Source of the DNA: Bugula neritina
Lineage: Eukaryota > Bryozoa > Gymnolaemata > Cheilostomatida > Bugulidae
NCBI GenBank assembly: GCA_964035545.1
Contig: OZ037769.1
Span: forward strand, 9,649,429-9,713,428
Direction: 5' to 3'
Length of the DNA stretch: 64,000 bases
The notes below the pieces were generated by a model. That model saw nothing but the letters and a program-made list of their open reading frames with translations, made no database searches and was not told the origin of the DNA. The position numbers and the translations under genes are program-made. Shown one piece after another: positions 35,701 through 47,733 of this stretch (position 1 is its first letter; the number at the start of each line of letters is the position of its first letter).

Positions 35701-38209
35701 ACCATTGGGTGCGTTTCAATACTTCTGGGTATTTATTGGTATTATTAGCATATTTGGCTCAATTTAGCACATTTGGGCATGTTTAAGCACATTTGGGCAC
35801 CGTTGAGCACAGTAGTTCTACTATTAGCACTATTAGGTGCGTTTCAGAACCTCTGGGCTTTTATTTGTACTAGTAGTATATTTGGCTCAATTTAGCATAT
35901 AGGGCATTTTTTAGCACATTTTGGCATTTTTCAGCACATTTGGGCACTGTTAAGCACATTTGTTCTGTTTGTAGCACTATTGGGTGTGTTTCAGTGCTTC
36001 TGGGCACTTATTGGTACTATTAGCGTATTTGGCTCAATTTAGCACATTTCGGCATGTTTTAGCACATTTGGGCAGTGTTAAGCACACTAGTTCTACCATT
36101 AGCACTATTGGGCACGTTTCAGAAATGCTTGGCATTTATTGGCGCTATTAGCATGTTTGGGTCAATTTAGCACATTTGGGCATGTTTTAGCACATTTGGG
36201 CACTGTTAAGCACACTATTTCAACTATTACCACTATTGGGCACGTTTCAGAACCTGTGGGCACTCATTACGACTATTAGCATATTTGGCTTAATTCAGCA
36301 CATTTGGGCATGTTTTAGCCCATTCGGGCATATGTTTTAGCACATTTTGGCTTGTTTCAGCTAATTTGGGCAGTGTTAAGCACATTTGTTCTGTTTGTAG
36401 CACTATTGGGTGCGTTTCAGTACTTCTGGGCACCTATTGGTACTATTAGCATATTTGGCTCAATTTAGCACATTTGGGCATGTTTTAGCACATTTGGGCA
36501 ACTTTTAGCACATTTTGGCATGTTTTAGCACATTTGGGCACTGTTAAGCACATTTGTTCTGTTTGTAGCACTATTGGGTGCGTTTCAGTACTTCTGTGCA
36601 CATATTGGTGCTAGTAGTCATTTTGGCTCAATTAGGCACATTTGGGCATGTTTTAGCACATTTTGGCATGTTTTGGCACATTTGGGCACTGTCAAGCACA
36701 CTATTTCAACTATTACCCTTATTGGGAACGTTTCAGAACCTGTGGGCACTCATTGGTACTATTAGCATATTTGGCTGAGTTTAGCACATTCGGGCACTTT
36801 TTAGCACATTTGGGCACTGTTTTTCACAGTAGCTCGACTATTAGCGCTATTGGACGCGTTTCAGAACCTCTAGGCACTTCTGGGTACCAGTTGTATACTT
36901 GGCTCAAATGAGCACATTAGGGCATGTTTTATCACATTTGGGCACTGTTAGGCACATTTTCTGTTCTGTTTGTAGCGCTATTGGGTGCATTTCAGTACTT
37001 CTGGGCACTTATTGGTATTAGTAGTATATTTGGCTCAATTTAGCACATTAGGGCATGATTTAGCACATTTGGGCACTGTTAAGCACATTTGTTCTGCTTG
37101 TAGCACCATTGGGTGCATTTCAATACTTCTGGGTATTTAATGGTACTATTAGCATATTTGGCTGAATTTAGCACATTTGGGCATGTTTTAGCACATTTTG
37201 GCATGTTTTAGCACATTTAGGCGCTGTTAAGCACATGTGTTCTGTTTTTCGCCCTTTTGGGTGCGCTTCAGTACTTCTGGGCACTTATTGGTACTATTAG
37301 CATATTTGGCTGAATTTAGCACATTTGGGCATGTTTTAGCACATTTTGGCACATTTTAGCGCATTTGGGCACTGTTAAGCACATTTGTTCTGTTTGTAGC
37401 ACTATGGGGTGCGCTTCTGTTCTTCTGGGCACTTATTGGTACCATTAGCATATTTGGCTGAATTTAGCAAATTTGGGCATGTTTTAGCACATTTGGGCTT
37501 TGTTTTGCACAGTAGTTCGTCGATTCGCACTATTGGGCGCGTTTCACAACCTCTGGACACTTATTGGCGCTGTTAGCATGTTTCGCTCAATGCAGCACAT
37601 TTGGGCTTGTTTCAGCACATTTTGTTATGTTTTAGGACATTTGGGTACTGTTGAGCACATTTGTTTTGTCTCTAGCACTATTGGGTGGGTTCCAGTACTT
37701 CTGGGCATTTATTGGTACAATTAGCATATTTGGCTGAGTTTAGCGCATTTGAGCATGGTTTAGCACATTTTGGCATGTTTTAGCATATTTGGGCGCTGTT
37801 AAGCACATTTGTTCTGTTTGTAGCACTTTTGGGTGCGCTTCAGTGGTTCTGGGCACTTATTGGTACTATTAGCATATTTGGCTGAATTTAGCACATTTGG
37901 GCATGTTTTAGCACATTTTGGCACATTTCAGCGCATTTGGGCACTGTTAAGCACATTTGTTCTGTTTGTAGCACTATGGGGTGCGCTTCAGTTCTTTTGG
38001 GCACTTATTGTTACCATTAGCATATTTGGCTGAATTTAGCAAATTTGGGCATGTTTTAGCTTATTTGGGCTTTGTTTTGCACAGTAGTTTGTCGATTAGC
38101 ACTATTGGGCGCGTTTCAGAACCTCTGGGCACTTTTGGGTAACAGTAGTATACTTGGCTCAATTGAGCACATTAGGGTATGTTTTAGCACATTTGGGCAC
38201 TGTGTACTG

Positions 38210-41200
38210 AAAAATACTGTAACATACTAAAACATATTGCAACATACTGAAATATACTTCAACATACTGAAATATACCTAAAAATATTGAAACATACTGA
38301 AATACACTGTAACATACTGAAACATACGTCAACATACTGAAATATACTGCGACAGATTGAAATATACTGCAACATACTGTAATATGCTGTAACATACTGA
38401 AATACACTGCAACACACTGAAGTGTACTGTAATATACAAAAATTTACTGTAATATACTGAAATATACTGCAACATGTCGAAGTATATCGTAACATACGGA
38501 CATGTAATGTAACATACTGAAACATACTGAAACATACTGAAATGAAATGAAATATACTGTAACACACTGAATTATGCTGCAAAATTCTGAAATATACTGT
38601 AATATACAGAAATTTACTGTAATATACTGAAATATACTTCAACATACTGAAATATGTTGCAAAATACTGCAACATGTTGAAATACACTGTAACATACTGA
38701 AATACACGGCAACATACTGAAATATATTGCAACATACTGAAATATACTGCAAGATACTGAAGTACACTGCAACATACTGCAACATACTGAAATAAACTGT
38801 AACATATTGAAGTACACTGCAACACATTGAAATATACTGCAACATACTGAAACATACGGCCACATACTGAAATATACTGCGAGACATTGATATATGCAGC
38901 AACATAGAGAAATATGCTGTAGCATACTGAAATACACTGCAACACACTGGATTATGATGTACGATACAGAAATGTACTGTAACATACTGAAACATACGTC
39001 AACATACTGAAATGTACTGCAACATGCTGAGTTACACTGCAACATACTGCAACATACTGGAATTTGCTGTAACATATTGAAACACGCTGCAGCACATTGA
39101 AATATACTGCAACATACCAAAATATATGGTAACCTACTGAAATATGTTGCAAACCACTGAAACATACTGCAACAAAATGAAATATACTGTAACACACTGA
39201 ATTATTCTGCAAAATGCTGAAATATAGTGTAACATATCAAAACATACTGCAACATACTGAAATATACTGCAACATGTCGAAGTATATCGTAACATACGGA
39301 CATGTAATGTAACATACTGAAACATACTGAAACATACTGAAATGAAATGAAATATACTGTAACACACTGAATTATGATGCAAAATTCTGAAATATACTGT
39401 AATATACTGAAACATACGCAACATACTGAAATACACTGTAACTTATTGAAATACACTGCAACACATTGAAGTATTCTGTAATATACAGAAATTCACTGTA
39501 AAATACTGAAACAAACGTCAACATACTGAAACATACTGCAACATATTGAATTACACTGCAACATACTGAAGTATACTTCAACATAGTGAAAGATACCTAA
39601 AAATATTGAAACATACTGAAATACACTGTAAGATATCGCAATACACTGCAACATATTGAAATGTACTGCAACACCTTGAAATGTATGGTAACCTACTGAA
39701 ATATACTGCGAGACATTGAAATATACTGCAACATACTGAAATATACCTAAAAATATTGAAACACACTGAAATACACTGTAGGATACTGAAATACACTGTA
39801 ACAAACTGAAACACACTGCAATACATTGGAATATACTGCAACATACCCAAATGTATGGTAATATACTGAAATATACTGAAATACACTGTAACACATTGAA
39901 AAATACTGCAACATACTGAAAGACACTACAACTCATTGAAGTATAGTGTAATATACGGAAACGTATTGTGACATAATGATATTTACTGTACCACACTGAA
40001 ATATACTGCAACATACTGAAATGCACTGTAACATACCCAAATAAACTGCAACATACTGCAACATACTGAAATACACTGTAACATACTAAAATACACTGCA
40101 AAGTTCTGCAACTTACTTCAACATACTGAAATACACTGTAACATAACGAAATACATTGCATTACGTTGAAATATACTGCAATACACTGAAATATACTGCA
40201 ACATACTGAAATATACTGCAACACACCGAATTATACTGCAACACACCGAATTATACTGCAACACACCGAAATATACTGCAACATACTGCAACATAGTGTT
40301 ATACACTGTAACCTACTGAACTACACTGCAACAAACTGCAACATACTGCAACATACTGAAGTACACTGTAAGATATTGAAATACACTGCAACACACTGAA
40401 ATATACTGCAACACACTGAAATATACTGCAAAATACTGAAATATACTTCAACCTACTGCAACATAATGAAATACACTGTAACATACTGAAATACACTGCA
40501 ACACTTTTGAATATACTGCAACATACCTATATATACGGTAATATACTGAAATATACTGAAATACACTGTAACACATTGGAATATACTGCAAAATACCAAA
40601 ATATATGGTAACCTACTGAAATGAGTTGCAAACTACTGGAATATACTGCAACATACTGCAACATAATGAAATATACTGTACTACACTGAAAAAAAATGCA
40701 AAATACTGAAATATACTGTAACATACTGAAACATACTGCAACACACTGAACTATACTGCAACATACTGAAATATACTGCAAGTTACGGCAGCATACTGAA
40801 TTACACTGTAACGTACTGAAATACACTGTAACATATTGAAATACACTGTAACATATTGAAATACACTGCAACGCATTGAAATATACAGCAACATACCGGA
40901 ATATATGGTTTCGTACTGAAAAAAACTGTAACACATCGTAACATACCGCATTATAGTAAAATACCCTGCAACACACTGTAGTATACTGTAATATATAGTA
41001 ATGTACTGTAAAATATTGAAACATACTGAAACATACTGCAACATACTGAAACATACTGAAACATACTGAAACATACCGCAACAAACCGAAATATTTGGTA
41101 ACATACTGAAATAGGTTGCAAACTACTAAAATATAATGCAACATACTGCAACATACTGAAATACACTGCAACACACCGCAACACACTGCAACATACTGAA

Positions 41201-43084
41201 ATACTTTGTAACATATTGAAATACACTGCAACGCAATGAAATATACTGCAAAAAACTGAAACATACTGCAACATACTGAAATGTACTGCAACATACTGAA
41301 ACATACGTCAACATACTGAAATGTACTGCAACATGCTGAAATACACTGCAACACATTGAAATATACTGCAACACACCTAAATATATGGTAACCTACTGAT
41401 ATATGTTGCAAACCACTGAAGTTTACTGTAATATACAGAAATGTACTGTGAAATACTGAAACATACAACAACATACTGAAATATACTGCAACATATTGAA
41501 TTACACTGCAACATACTGAATTATAATTCAACATAGTGATAGAATTCTAAAAATATTGAAACATACTGAAATACACTGTAAGATATTGAAATACACTGCA
41601 ACACATTGAAATATACTGCAACATACCGAAATATATGGTAACCTACTGAAATATGTTGCAAACCACTGAAACATACTGCGATATACTGCAACAAAATAAA
41701 ATATACTGTAACACACTAAACGATACTGCAAAATGCTGAAATATACTGTAACATACTAAAACATACTGCAACATTCTGAAATATACTGCAACATATCGAA
41801 GTATATAGTAATATACGAACATGTAGTGTAACACACTGAAACATACTGAAACATCCTGAAACATACTGTAATATACTAGAACATACCGAAACATACTGTA
41901 ACATAAAGAAATATACTGTAACACACTGAAATATACGGCAAAATACTGGATTATGTTGTAACATACTGAAACATTCTATAACATATTGGAATATACTGCA
42001 ACATACCGAAAAATACTGCAACATACTGCAACATACTGAAATACACTGTAAAATATTGAATAACACTGCAACACGTTGGAGTAAGCTGCAACATACCTAA
42101 ACATACGGTATTATACTGAAAGATACTGTAACACATTGAAACACACTGCAACATACTGAAATATGCTGTAGCATGCTGAAAGACACTACAACTCACTGAT
42201 GTATAGTGTACTATTCGGAAATGTACTGTAACATACTGATATTTACTGTAACACATTGAAATATACTGCAAAATACTGAAATACACTGTAACATACTGAA
42301 ATATACTGCAACATACTGCAACATACTGCAACATACTGAAATACACTGTAACATACTGAAATACTCTGCAACATACCGCAACACACTGCAACATACTGAA
42401 ATACTTTGTAGCATGTTGAAATACACTGCAACGCATTGAAATATACAGCAACATACCGGAATATATGGTTTCGTACTGAGAAAAACTGTAACACATTGAA
42501 ACATACCGCATTATAGTGAAATACTCTGCAACACACTGTAGTATACTGTAATATACAGAAATGTACTGTGAAATTCTGAAACATACAACAACATACTGAA
42601 ATATACTGCAACATATTGAATTACACTGCAACATACTGAATTATAATTCAACATAGTGATAGATTTCCAAAAAATATTGAAACGTACTGAAATACACTGT
42701 AAGATATTGAAATACACTGCAACACATTGGTATATACTGCAAAATATCGAAATATATGGTAACCTACTGAAATATGTTGCAAACTACTGAGATATACTGC
42801 AACATCCTTCAACATAATGAAATATATTGTAACACAGTGAAATATACTGCAAAATTTTGAAATATACTGTAACATACTGAAACATACGCAACATACTGAA
42901 ATATACTGCAGCATACTGAAATATAATGCAAGATACTGCAACATACTGAAATACACTGTAACATACCGAAATACACTGCAACATATTCAAATACACTGTA
43001 ATATTTTGAAATACACTGCAACACATTGAAAAATACTGCAACATACTGAAGTATACTGCGAGACATTGAAATATACTGCCACAT
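38210..43084 (-). repeat. Satellite A, minus orientation, left of the gypsy insertion
   Basis: Tandem 20-bp units AACATACTGAAATATACTGC, the reverse complement of the unit at 26141-27340. The array starts directly after satellite B (TTGGGCACTGTGTACTGAAA). Common variants are TACACTGCAACACATTGAAA, CGAAATATATGGTAACCTAC and GAAACATACGTCAACATACT. Frequent GGTAACCTACTGAAATATGT segments act as landmarks of longer composite units. Confidence 0.93.
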
Positions 43085-43089
43085 AATGA
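43085..43089. other. Target-site duplication AATGA, left copy
   Basis: AATGA immediately precedes the 5' LTR, and the identical AATGA follows the 3' LTR at 47734-47738. The uninterrupted sequence CCACATAATGAAATATGCTG is present in other copies of the satellite (for example near 49926). Confidence 0.95.
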
Positions 43090-43320
43090 TGTTGTAATGT
43101 TATGTAATTTGCAGTTGTCTTCTCTAATTATAATTACATGTTATATACTTTGTAATTGTGTTCTCCTGTTCTTTATATCAACGATTCACTATAAATCAGT
43201 TTTTACGGTTATGGGTTTTACGCGCTAGATGTACTAAATAAATATTAAGAATAATAAACAATTCTATTCAGTTATAAACAGATTCAACATTAGCATAAAC
43301 CAATGTAATATACTAAAACA
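43090..43320 (+). repeat. 5' LTR of the gypsy element
   Basis: Begins TGTTGTAATG and ends ACTAAAACA. Contains CTATAAATC (43189-43197), a plausible TATA box, and AATAAA-type signals (43236-43258), so R probably starts shortly after 43215. The internal region begins TGGTGGCAGTGCTTTGAG, a primer-binding-site-like sequence starting directly at the LTR end. Confidence 0.95.
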
Positions 43321-43424
43321 TGGTGGCAGTGCTTTGAGTAACCCATTATAAGCCTTCGTTATTGTGTGACTGGCGAAGTTTGAGTAATAAGACAATCAAT
43401 CAGAATCAATAGAATTGAGTGATC

Positions 43425-46400
43425 ATGGAAGGGATCACACCACCAGCCCAATTAGATATCAGAGCAGATGACCTTTCAGGGGTATGGCGTCGTTGGGTGA
43501 GATCCTTCAATGATTACTTGTTAGCTATAGATTTGGTTGGCACTTCAAAGGTTGCTGAAAGGAGAAAGCTAGCTTTGTTTAGGCATGTTGGTGGTGAAGA
43601 TGTGAGAGAGTTGTATTCTCAAATGGAGTTTCTTAGTACTCCTGATGATAATGGGACTGTTACAGAGCTTGAGGAAGGGACTGAGGGTCGAAGATTAGTT
43701 GATGTAATCAACCGCTTTCAAGATTATTGTAATCCTAGGTCAGGAGTTGTTGTTACCAGACACAGGTTTCATAGTTGTGCTCAAAATGGAGATACAGTAA
43801 ATGTGTATTTAATGAAACTGAGACAACTGGCCGAAGGATGTGAATTTGGAAGTCAGAGAGATTCATTAATACGAGATAAGTTGCTCTTTGGATTAGATGA
43901 CACAAAAGAAATGGAAAAGTTGATGAGGGAAACTGATGAGAAATTAACTCTGGATTTTGTCATAAGGGCGCTGAGAGTGGCCGAGAAATCAGGAAATTTA
44001 AAATCTAAATCAACAGCATTGAAGCCACAAGATGTAGAAGCAATTCAAATTAGTACAAACCCTGGCATTAAAAAGGCCAGCCAAGTCAAACAGCATCAAT
44101 CTAGAGTAGTAAGTCAGTTTCGGCCAGACCAGGCCAGACCTATTGAAAGGCCAAAAAGAAGCTCGTGCAGCAACTGTGGGAGAAATCATCCACAAAATCG
44201 CCGCTGTCCTGCTTATGGCACTCAGTGCAAAAGTTGTAAGGAATACAATCACTGGGAATTGAGGTGTCCCAAGAAAATCTACGAGGTAGAAGAACACAAC
44301 GTTATGGATTCAGATTACGATGTTTATTTGGGTGAGGTGTTTTCTATCAACTCGGTGGAAGGCGATTCCTGGTTCGCTGATGTTACAGTTAGCACTAGTA
44401 GATGGCGTGGCCAGAAAATTAGATTTAAATTAGATACAGGGGCTGCTCTCAGTGTTTGTGGACCCAGTCACTGTACAGGTGATGTGAAACCGACAAATAA
44501 GACGCTAAGAGGCCCAGGAAACACTCCTCTAACATGCGTGGGAGTTATCTCTAGCGAATTGAAAGTCAAGGACACGGTGATCACTGAAGATCTGTACATA
44601 ATTCCAGGTCAGAAGGTGCCTCTTCTAAGCAGATCAGCCTGTGAAAAGTTGAAACTGATTTCTCTTGATGAATCTTTGTGCCATATTGGGAGTGTGAGTG
44701 TGGATGATCGACTGTTTAAGGGGTTAGGTTGCGTAAAGTCCGAGTACTCGATCACATTGAGACCTGATGCAAAACCGTTTGCCATCCACGTGCCCAGGCC
44801 AATTCCATTTCCCCGGCGAAAAATGGCGGACGAGGCACTTAAACAAATGTTGGAAGATGGTGTGATTAAAAAGGTAGAAGAACCAACTCCATGGGTAGCC
44901 CCAATGGTCGTAGTGCCCAAGTCAGATCAAAACAAAGTAAGAATTTGTACGGACTATACGGAACTCAATAAACATGTTGTCAGAGAAGTGCACCCTATGT
45001 CCACAGTAGACAGCAGTCTAGCTGTATTGGGTCAAGGAAAAGTTTGGTCCAAAATTGACGCAAACAGTGGGTTTTGGCAGATACCCTTGTCTGAAGAATC
45101 AAGCAAACTCACCACGTTCCTTACTCACTCCGGCAGATATCGGTACCTCAGGTTACCACAGGGTCTATGCAGTGCTCCGGAGATATTCCAGGCAGAGATG
45201 AACAGAATACTGGAAGGGATAGGTGGAGTAATTATTCATATGGATGACATATTGGTGATTGGCAACACCCAAGAGGATCATGATGCTAGGCTAAAAAAGG
45301 TCTTAGATCGAATCATGTGTGCAGGAATGACGCTAAATAAGTCGAAATGCAGATTTGGAGTCAATTCGGTAGAATTTTTAGGTCATGTGATAGATGAAAA
45401 GGGAATCCATGCAGGCCCCCGGTTACAAGGAGTGTTGGTTTTTCCCACTCCAAAATCCGTCTCTGCAGTAAGAAGTTTTCTGGGGCTGGCCAACCAATAC
45501 GCTAAATTCTCCGAATGCTTGTCAGAAAAAACTGCTTTGCTTCGCGCCTTGCTTAGAAAAGACACTCCTTGGGTTTGGTCACAGAAACACGATGAAACCT
45601 TTCAGCAAGTAAAAGATCTCTTCAAAAGCACACCGGTGCTAGCTCCATATTCACCAGAAAGGCAGACAATAGTAACAACAGATGCTAGTAGACAAGGGCT
45701 TGGGGCTACACTTAGTCAGATTCAGCCTGACGGAACTCGCAGATTGGTAGCAGCAGCTAGTCGTTCTTTGACAGAGACGGAGCAGAGGTATGCTGCCATT
45801 GAGCTTGAAGGTCTTGGTGTTTGCTGGGCTATAGAACGATTCTCCCAGTACATCCTTGGAATGAAAAACGTTCTCATAGAGACTGATCATCGGCCTCTTG
45901 TGACCGTTTTTGGAAAAATGTTCCTGGATAGGTTACCACCTCGAATACAGGGATTTAAGCTTCGCCTACAACGTTTTAATTATAAAATTAGATATGTGAA
46001 AGGGTCAAGAAATGTATCAGCAGATGCTCTGTCTAGGAACACATGCGGCACACCAAAGGACATGGATTATATCAGAGTTGAAGAGATTGAACAACATGTA
46101 GAGAAGATGGTGGTACTAAATGGCTCTGACCAAAGGTTAGAAACTTTGCAGAAAGAACAACGCGAAGATTCTGTGCTCTCCAAAGTTATTAAGTTTGTAG
46201 AAACTGAGTGGCCTTCCTATCTCTCATCAGTCGATACATTGATCAAGCCGTATTATGACAGGAAATCGTTGCTCACTATGAATAAGGGATTCTTGATGCT
46301 AGCAAACAGACTGGTTATTCCTCTATCTCAGAGAGACCAGGTGATGCAGGATCTCCATCGAGGGCATCTCGGCATCAGTAAATGCTTATCCAGAGCAAGA

Positions 46401-47303
46401 AACAGCCTGTGGTGGCCGTCAATGTCTAAGGCTATTGAGGACATGATAAAGGGATGCGCAGAATGTCAATCGAACACTAAAATAACAAGAGAGCCTCTGA
46501 GACCTACTGCAGTGCCTACTAGGCCGTGGCAGATGCTGGGTACAGACCTTCTTCAGTACCAAGGCCAAATTTATTTGATAGTGATCGACTATTATTCCAG
46601 GTACCCTGAATTGGCACTTCTAGGTGCAGCTAATTTCACATCGGTGAGAGTCATAGCAATCATGAAGTCCATGTTTTCTAGGCATGGCATCCCAGAGTTG
46701 GTGGTATCTGATAATGGACCACAGTATGCCAGCCAGGAATTTGCTGCATTTGCGGAGGACTATGGGTTTCGGCACGTTACAAGCAGCCCACACTATCCTA
46801 GAGCAAACGGAGCAGCAGAACGTGCAGTGCAGAGTATTAAGAATATGTTAAAGAAGGAACAAGATCCATATTTGGCCTTGTTGGCTTATCGTTCTTCTCC
46901 AATATTCGGGATGTATTCTCCAGCAGAGCTCCTTATGGGGCGTAAACTACGCACAACGTTGGTAACACATCCAGATGATCTGTTACCAAAGCTACCAGAC
47001 CATGACAGCTTCAAGGTATCTAACAACCAGTACAAGTACAAAATGAAAGAGAGTCATGATAAGAACCCAAAGGTAAAATCCCTCAAGCCACTTGTAGAGG
47101 GAGAGCCGGTTCTTGTTAGAGATAACACCAGAGAAGGACTTACAAGTGGGCAACCAGATGAGACGTCACGCAAAGTCCAAATAGCTACAGAGACAGGACA
47201 TTTTGTTAGGAATAGGTCAGATGTGGTACCTTTGCCATCCCGTGTACCTAGGGAACCTAAGAGACCTATTCGGTTTAATGATTATGAATGTGTCTTTCGT
47301 TAA
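43425..47303 (+). CDS. Gypsy gag-pol polyprotein, intact, 1,292 codons
   Basis: Start chosen at the ATG at 43425 (the frame is open two codons further upstream from a GTG). Residues 1-240 form a gag-like capsid region. About 248-282 are two zinc knuckles (CSNCGRNHPQNRRC and CKSCKEYNHWELRC). The protease active site LDTGA is at about 337. The reverse transcriptase spans about 450-640, with SKIDANSGFWQIPL and HMDDILV (about 605-611; His-Met replaces the usual Tyr-x before DD). RNase H lies at about 748-870 (TTDASRQGLGA, IETDHRPL). Integrase has its zinc domain at about 978-1014 (H-H-C-C) and the DDE core at D1041, D1096 and E1132 (D-35-E spacing between the last two). The tail resembles the usual Gly/Pro-x-R region, without a chromodomain that I can see. 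No stop or frameshift interrupts it, so the element may be autonomous. Confidence 0.95.
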   Translation: MEGITPPAQLDIRADDLSGVWRRWVRSFNDYLLAIDLVGTSKVAERRKLALFRHVGGEDVRELYSQMEFLSTPDDNGTVTELEEGTEGRRLVDVINRFQDYCNPRSGVVVTRHRFHSCAQNGDTVNVYLMKLRQLAEGCEFGSQRDSLIRDKLLFGLDDTKEMEKLMRETDEKLTLDFVIRALRVAEKSGNLKSKSTALKPQDVEAIQISTNPGIKKASQVKQHQSRVVSQFRPDQARPIERPKRSSCSNCGRNHPQNRRCPAYGTQCKSCKEYNHWELRCPKKIYEVEEHNVMDSDYDVYLGEVFSINSVEGDSWFADVTVSTSRWRGQKIRFKLDTGAALSVCGPSHCTGDVKPTNKTLRGPGNTPLTCVGVISSELKVKDTVITEDLYIIPGQKVPLLSRSACEKLKLISLDESLCHIGSVSVDDRLFKGLGCVKSEYSITLRPDAKPFAIHVPRPIPFPRRKMADEALKQMLEDGVIKKVEEPTPWVAPMVVVPKSDQNKVRICTDYTELNKHVVREVHPMSTVDSSLAVLGQGKVWSKIDANSGFWQIPLSEESSKLTTFLTHSGRYRYLRLPQGLCSAPEIFQAEMNRILEGIGGVIIHMDDILVIGNTQEDHDARLKKVLDRIMCAGMTLNKSKCRFGVNSVEFLGHVIDEKGIHAGPRLQGVLVFPTPKSVSAVRSFLGLANQYAKFSECLSEKTALLRALLRKDTPWVWSQKHDETFQQVKDLFKSTPVLAPYSPERQTIVTTDASRQGLGATLSQIQPDGTRRLVAAASRSLTETEQRYAAIELEGLGVCWAIERFSQYILGMKNVLIETDHRPLVTVFGKMFLDRLPPRIQGFKLRLQRFNYKIRYVKGSRNVSADALSRNTCGTPKDMDYIRVEEIEQHVEKMVVLNGSDQRLETLQKEQREDSVLSKVIKFVETEWPSYLSSVDTLIKPYYDRKSLLTMNKGFLMLANRLVIPLSQRDQVMQDLHRGHLGISKCLSRARNSLWWPSMSKAIEDMIKGCAECQSNTKITREPLRPTAVPTRPWQMLGTDLLQYQGQIYLIVIDYYSRYPELALLGAANFTSVRVIAIMKSMFSRHGIPELVVSDNGPQYASQEFAAFAEDYGFRHVTSSPHYPRANGAAERAVQSIKNMLKKEQDPYLALLAYRSSPIFGMYSPAELLMGRKLRTTLVTHPDDLLPKLPDHDSFKVSNNQYKYKMKESHDKNPKVKSLKPLVEGEPVLVRDNTREGLTSGQPDETSRKVQIATETGHFVRNRSDVVPLPSRVPREPKRPIRFNDYECVFR

Positions 47304-47502
47304 AATGAGCAATAACTAAAAGATAACAATGATCATACAAATCGATCATAGACTCTTGCTAGATCATAGTTTGATCATCTTATTTGTATTAGTATATCGG
47401 GATGGGTTTTTATATTATGGCCTACTTATGTTGTTATATTTGAATTAAAAATCTATGTGGTTTTGATTTGTGTAATCTTTCACGAAAACACTCGAAGAGG
47501 GA
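47304..47502. other. Gypsy 3' untranslated region and polypurine tract
   Basis: About 200 bp between the gag-pol stop and the 3' LTR, with no env gene. The purine run GAAGAGGGA directly before the LTR start at 47503 is the probable plus-strand primer. Upstream, GATCATA and its inverse occur several times (47330-47380). Confidence 0.75.
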
Positions 47503-47733
47503 TGTTGTAATGTTATGTAATTTGCAGTTGTCTTCTCTTATTATAATTACATGTTATATACTTTGTAATTGTGTTCTCCTGTTCTTTATATCAACGATTC
47601 ACTATAAATCAGTTTTTACGGTTATGGGTTTTACGCGCTAGATGTACTAAATAAATATTAAGAATAATAAACAATTCTATTCAGTTATAAACAGATTCAA
47701 CATTAGCATAAACCAATGTAATATACTAAAACA
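47503..47733 (+). repeat. 3' LTR of the gypsy element
   Basis: 231 bp, the same length as the 5' LTR with one substitution. It ends ACTAAAACA and is followed by AATGA and resumed satellite A. Confidence 0.95.

Larger units (their letters stand above)
27341..38209 (+). repeat. Satellite B, higher-order array of 20-bp units
   Basis: The basic unit is TTAGCACATTTTGGCATGTT (or TTTGGGCATG). It is grouped into longer composite repeats of roughly 170-260 bp. Each composite strings together several basic units plus AGCACATTTGGGCACTGTTA, AGCACATTTGTTCTGTTTGT, AGCACTATTGGGTGCGTTT, CAGTACTTCTGGGCACTTAT and TGGTACTATTAGCATATTTG. Composites vary in the number of basic units and in variants such as TTTCAACTATTACC. 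A larger duplication of about 2,850 bp links 33809-34057 with 36663-36911. It is interrupted by a solo LTR (27412-27951) and a 756-bp element (31974-32729). Confidence 0.93.
43090..47733 (+). mobile_element. Complete gypsy-type (Metaviridae-like) LTR retrotransposon
   Basis: A 4,644-bp element: 231-bp LTRs (43090-43320 and 47503-47733), a single gag-pol ORF, no env, and AATGA duplications on both sides. The two LTRs differ at one visible position (CTCTAATTA versus CTCTTATTA), indicating recent insertion. It sits inside the minus-oriented satellite A. Gene order protease, RT, RNase H, integrase is that of gypsy rather than copia. Confidence 0.97.

Noticed and set aside
27960-38160. Plus-strand ORFs of 60-100 codons with LAQFSTFGHVLAHSG-type repeats
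   Set aside because: They follow satellite B composition and restart in every composite unit; no gene-like boundaries.
44010-45890. Minus-strand ORFs inside the gypsy gag-pol
   Set aside because: Antisense shadows of a well-supported 1,292-codon frame.
47304-47502. An env gene in the gypsy element
   Set aside because: Only about 200 bp lie between the gag-pol stop and the 3' LTR, with no ORF of useful length.
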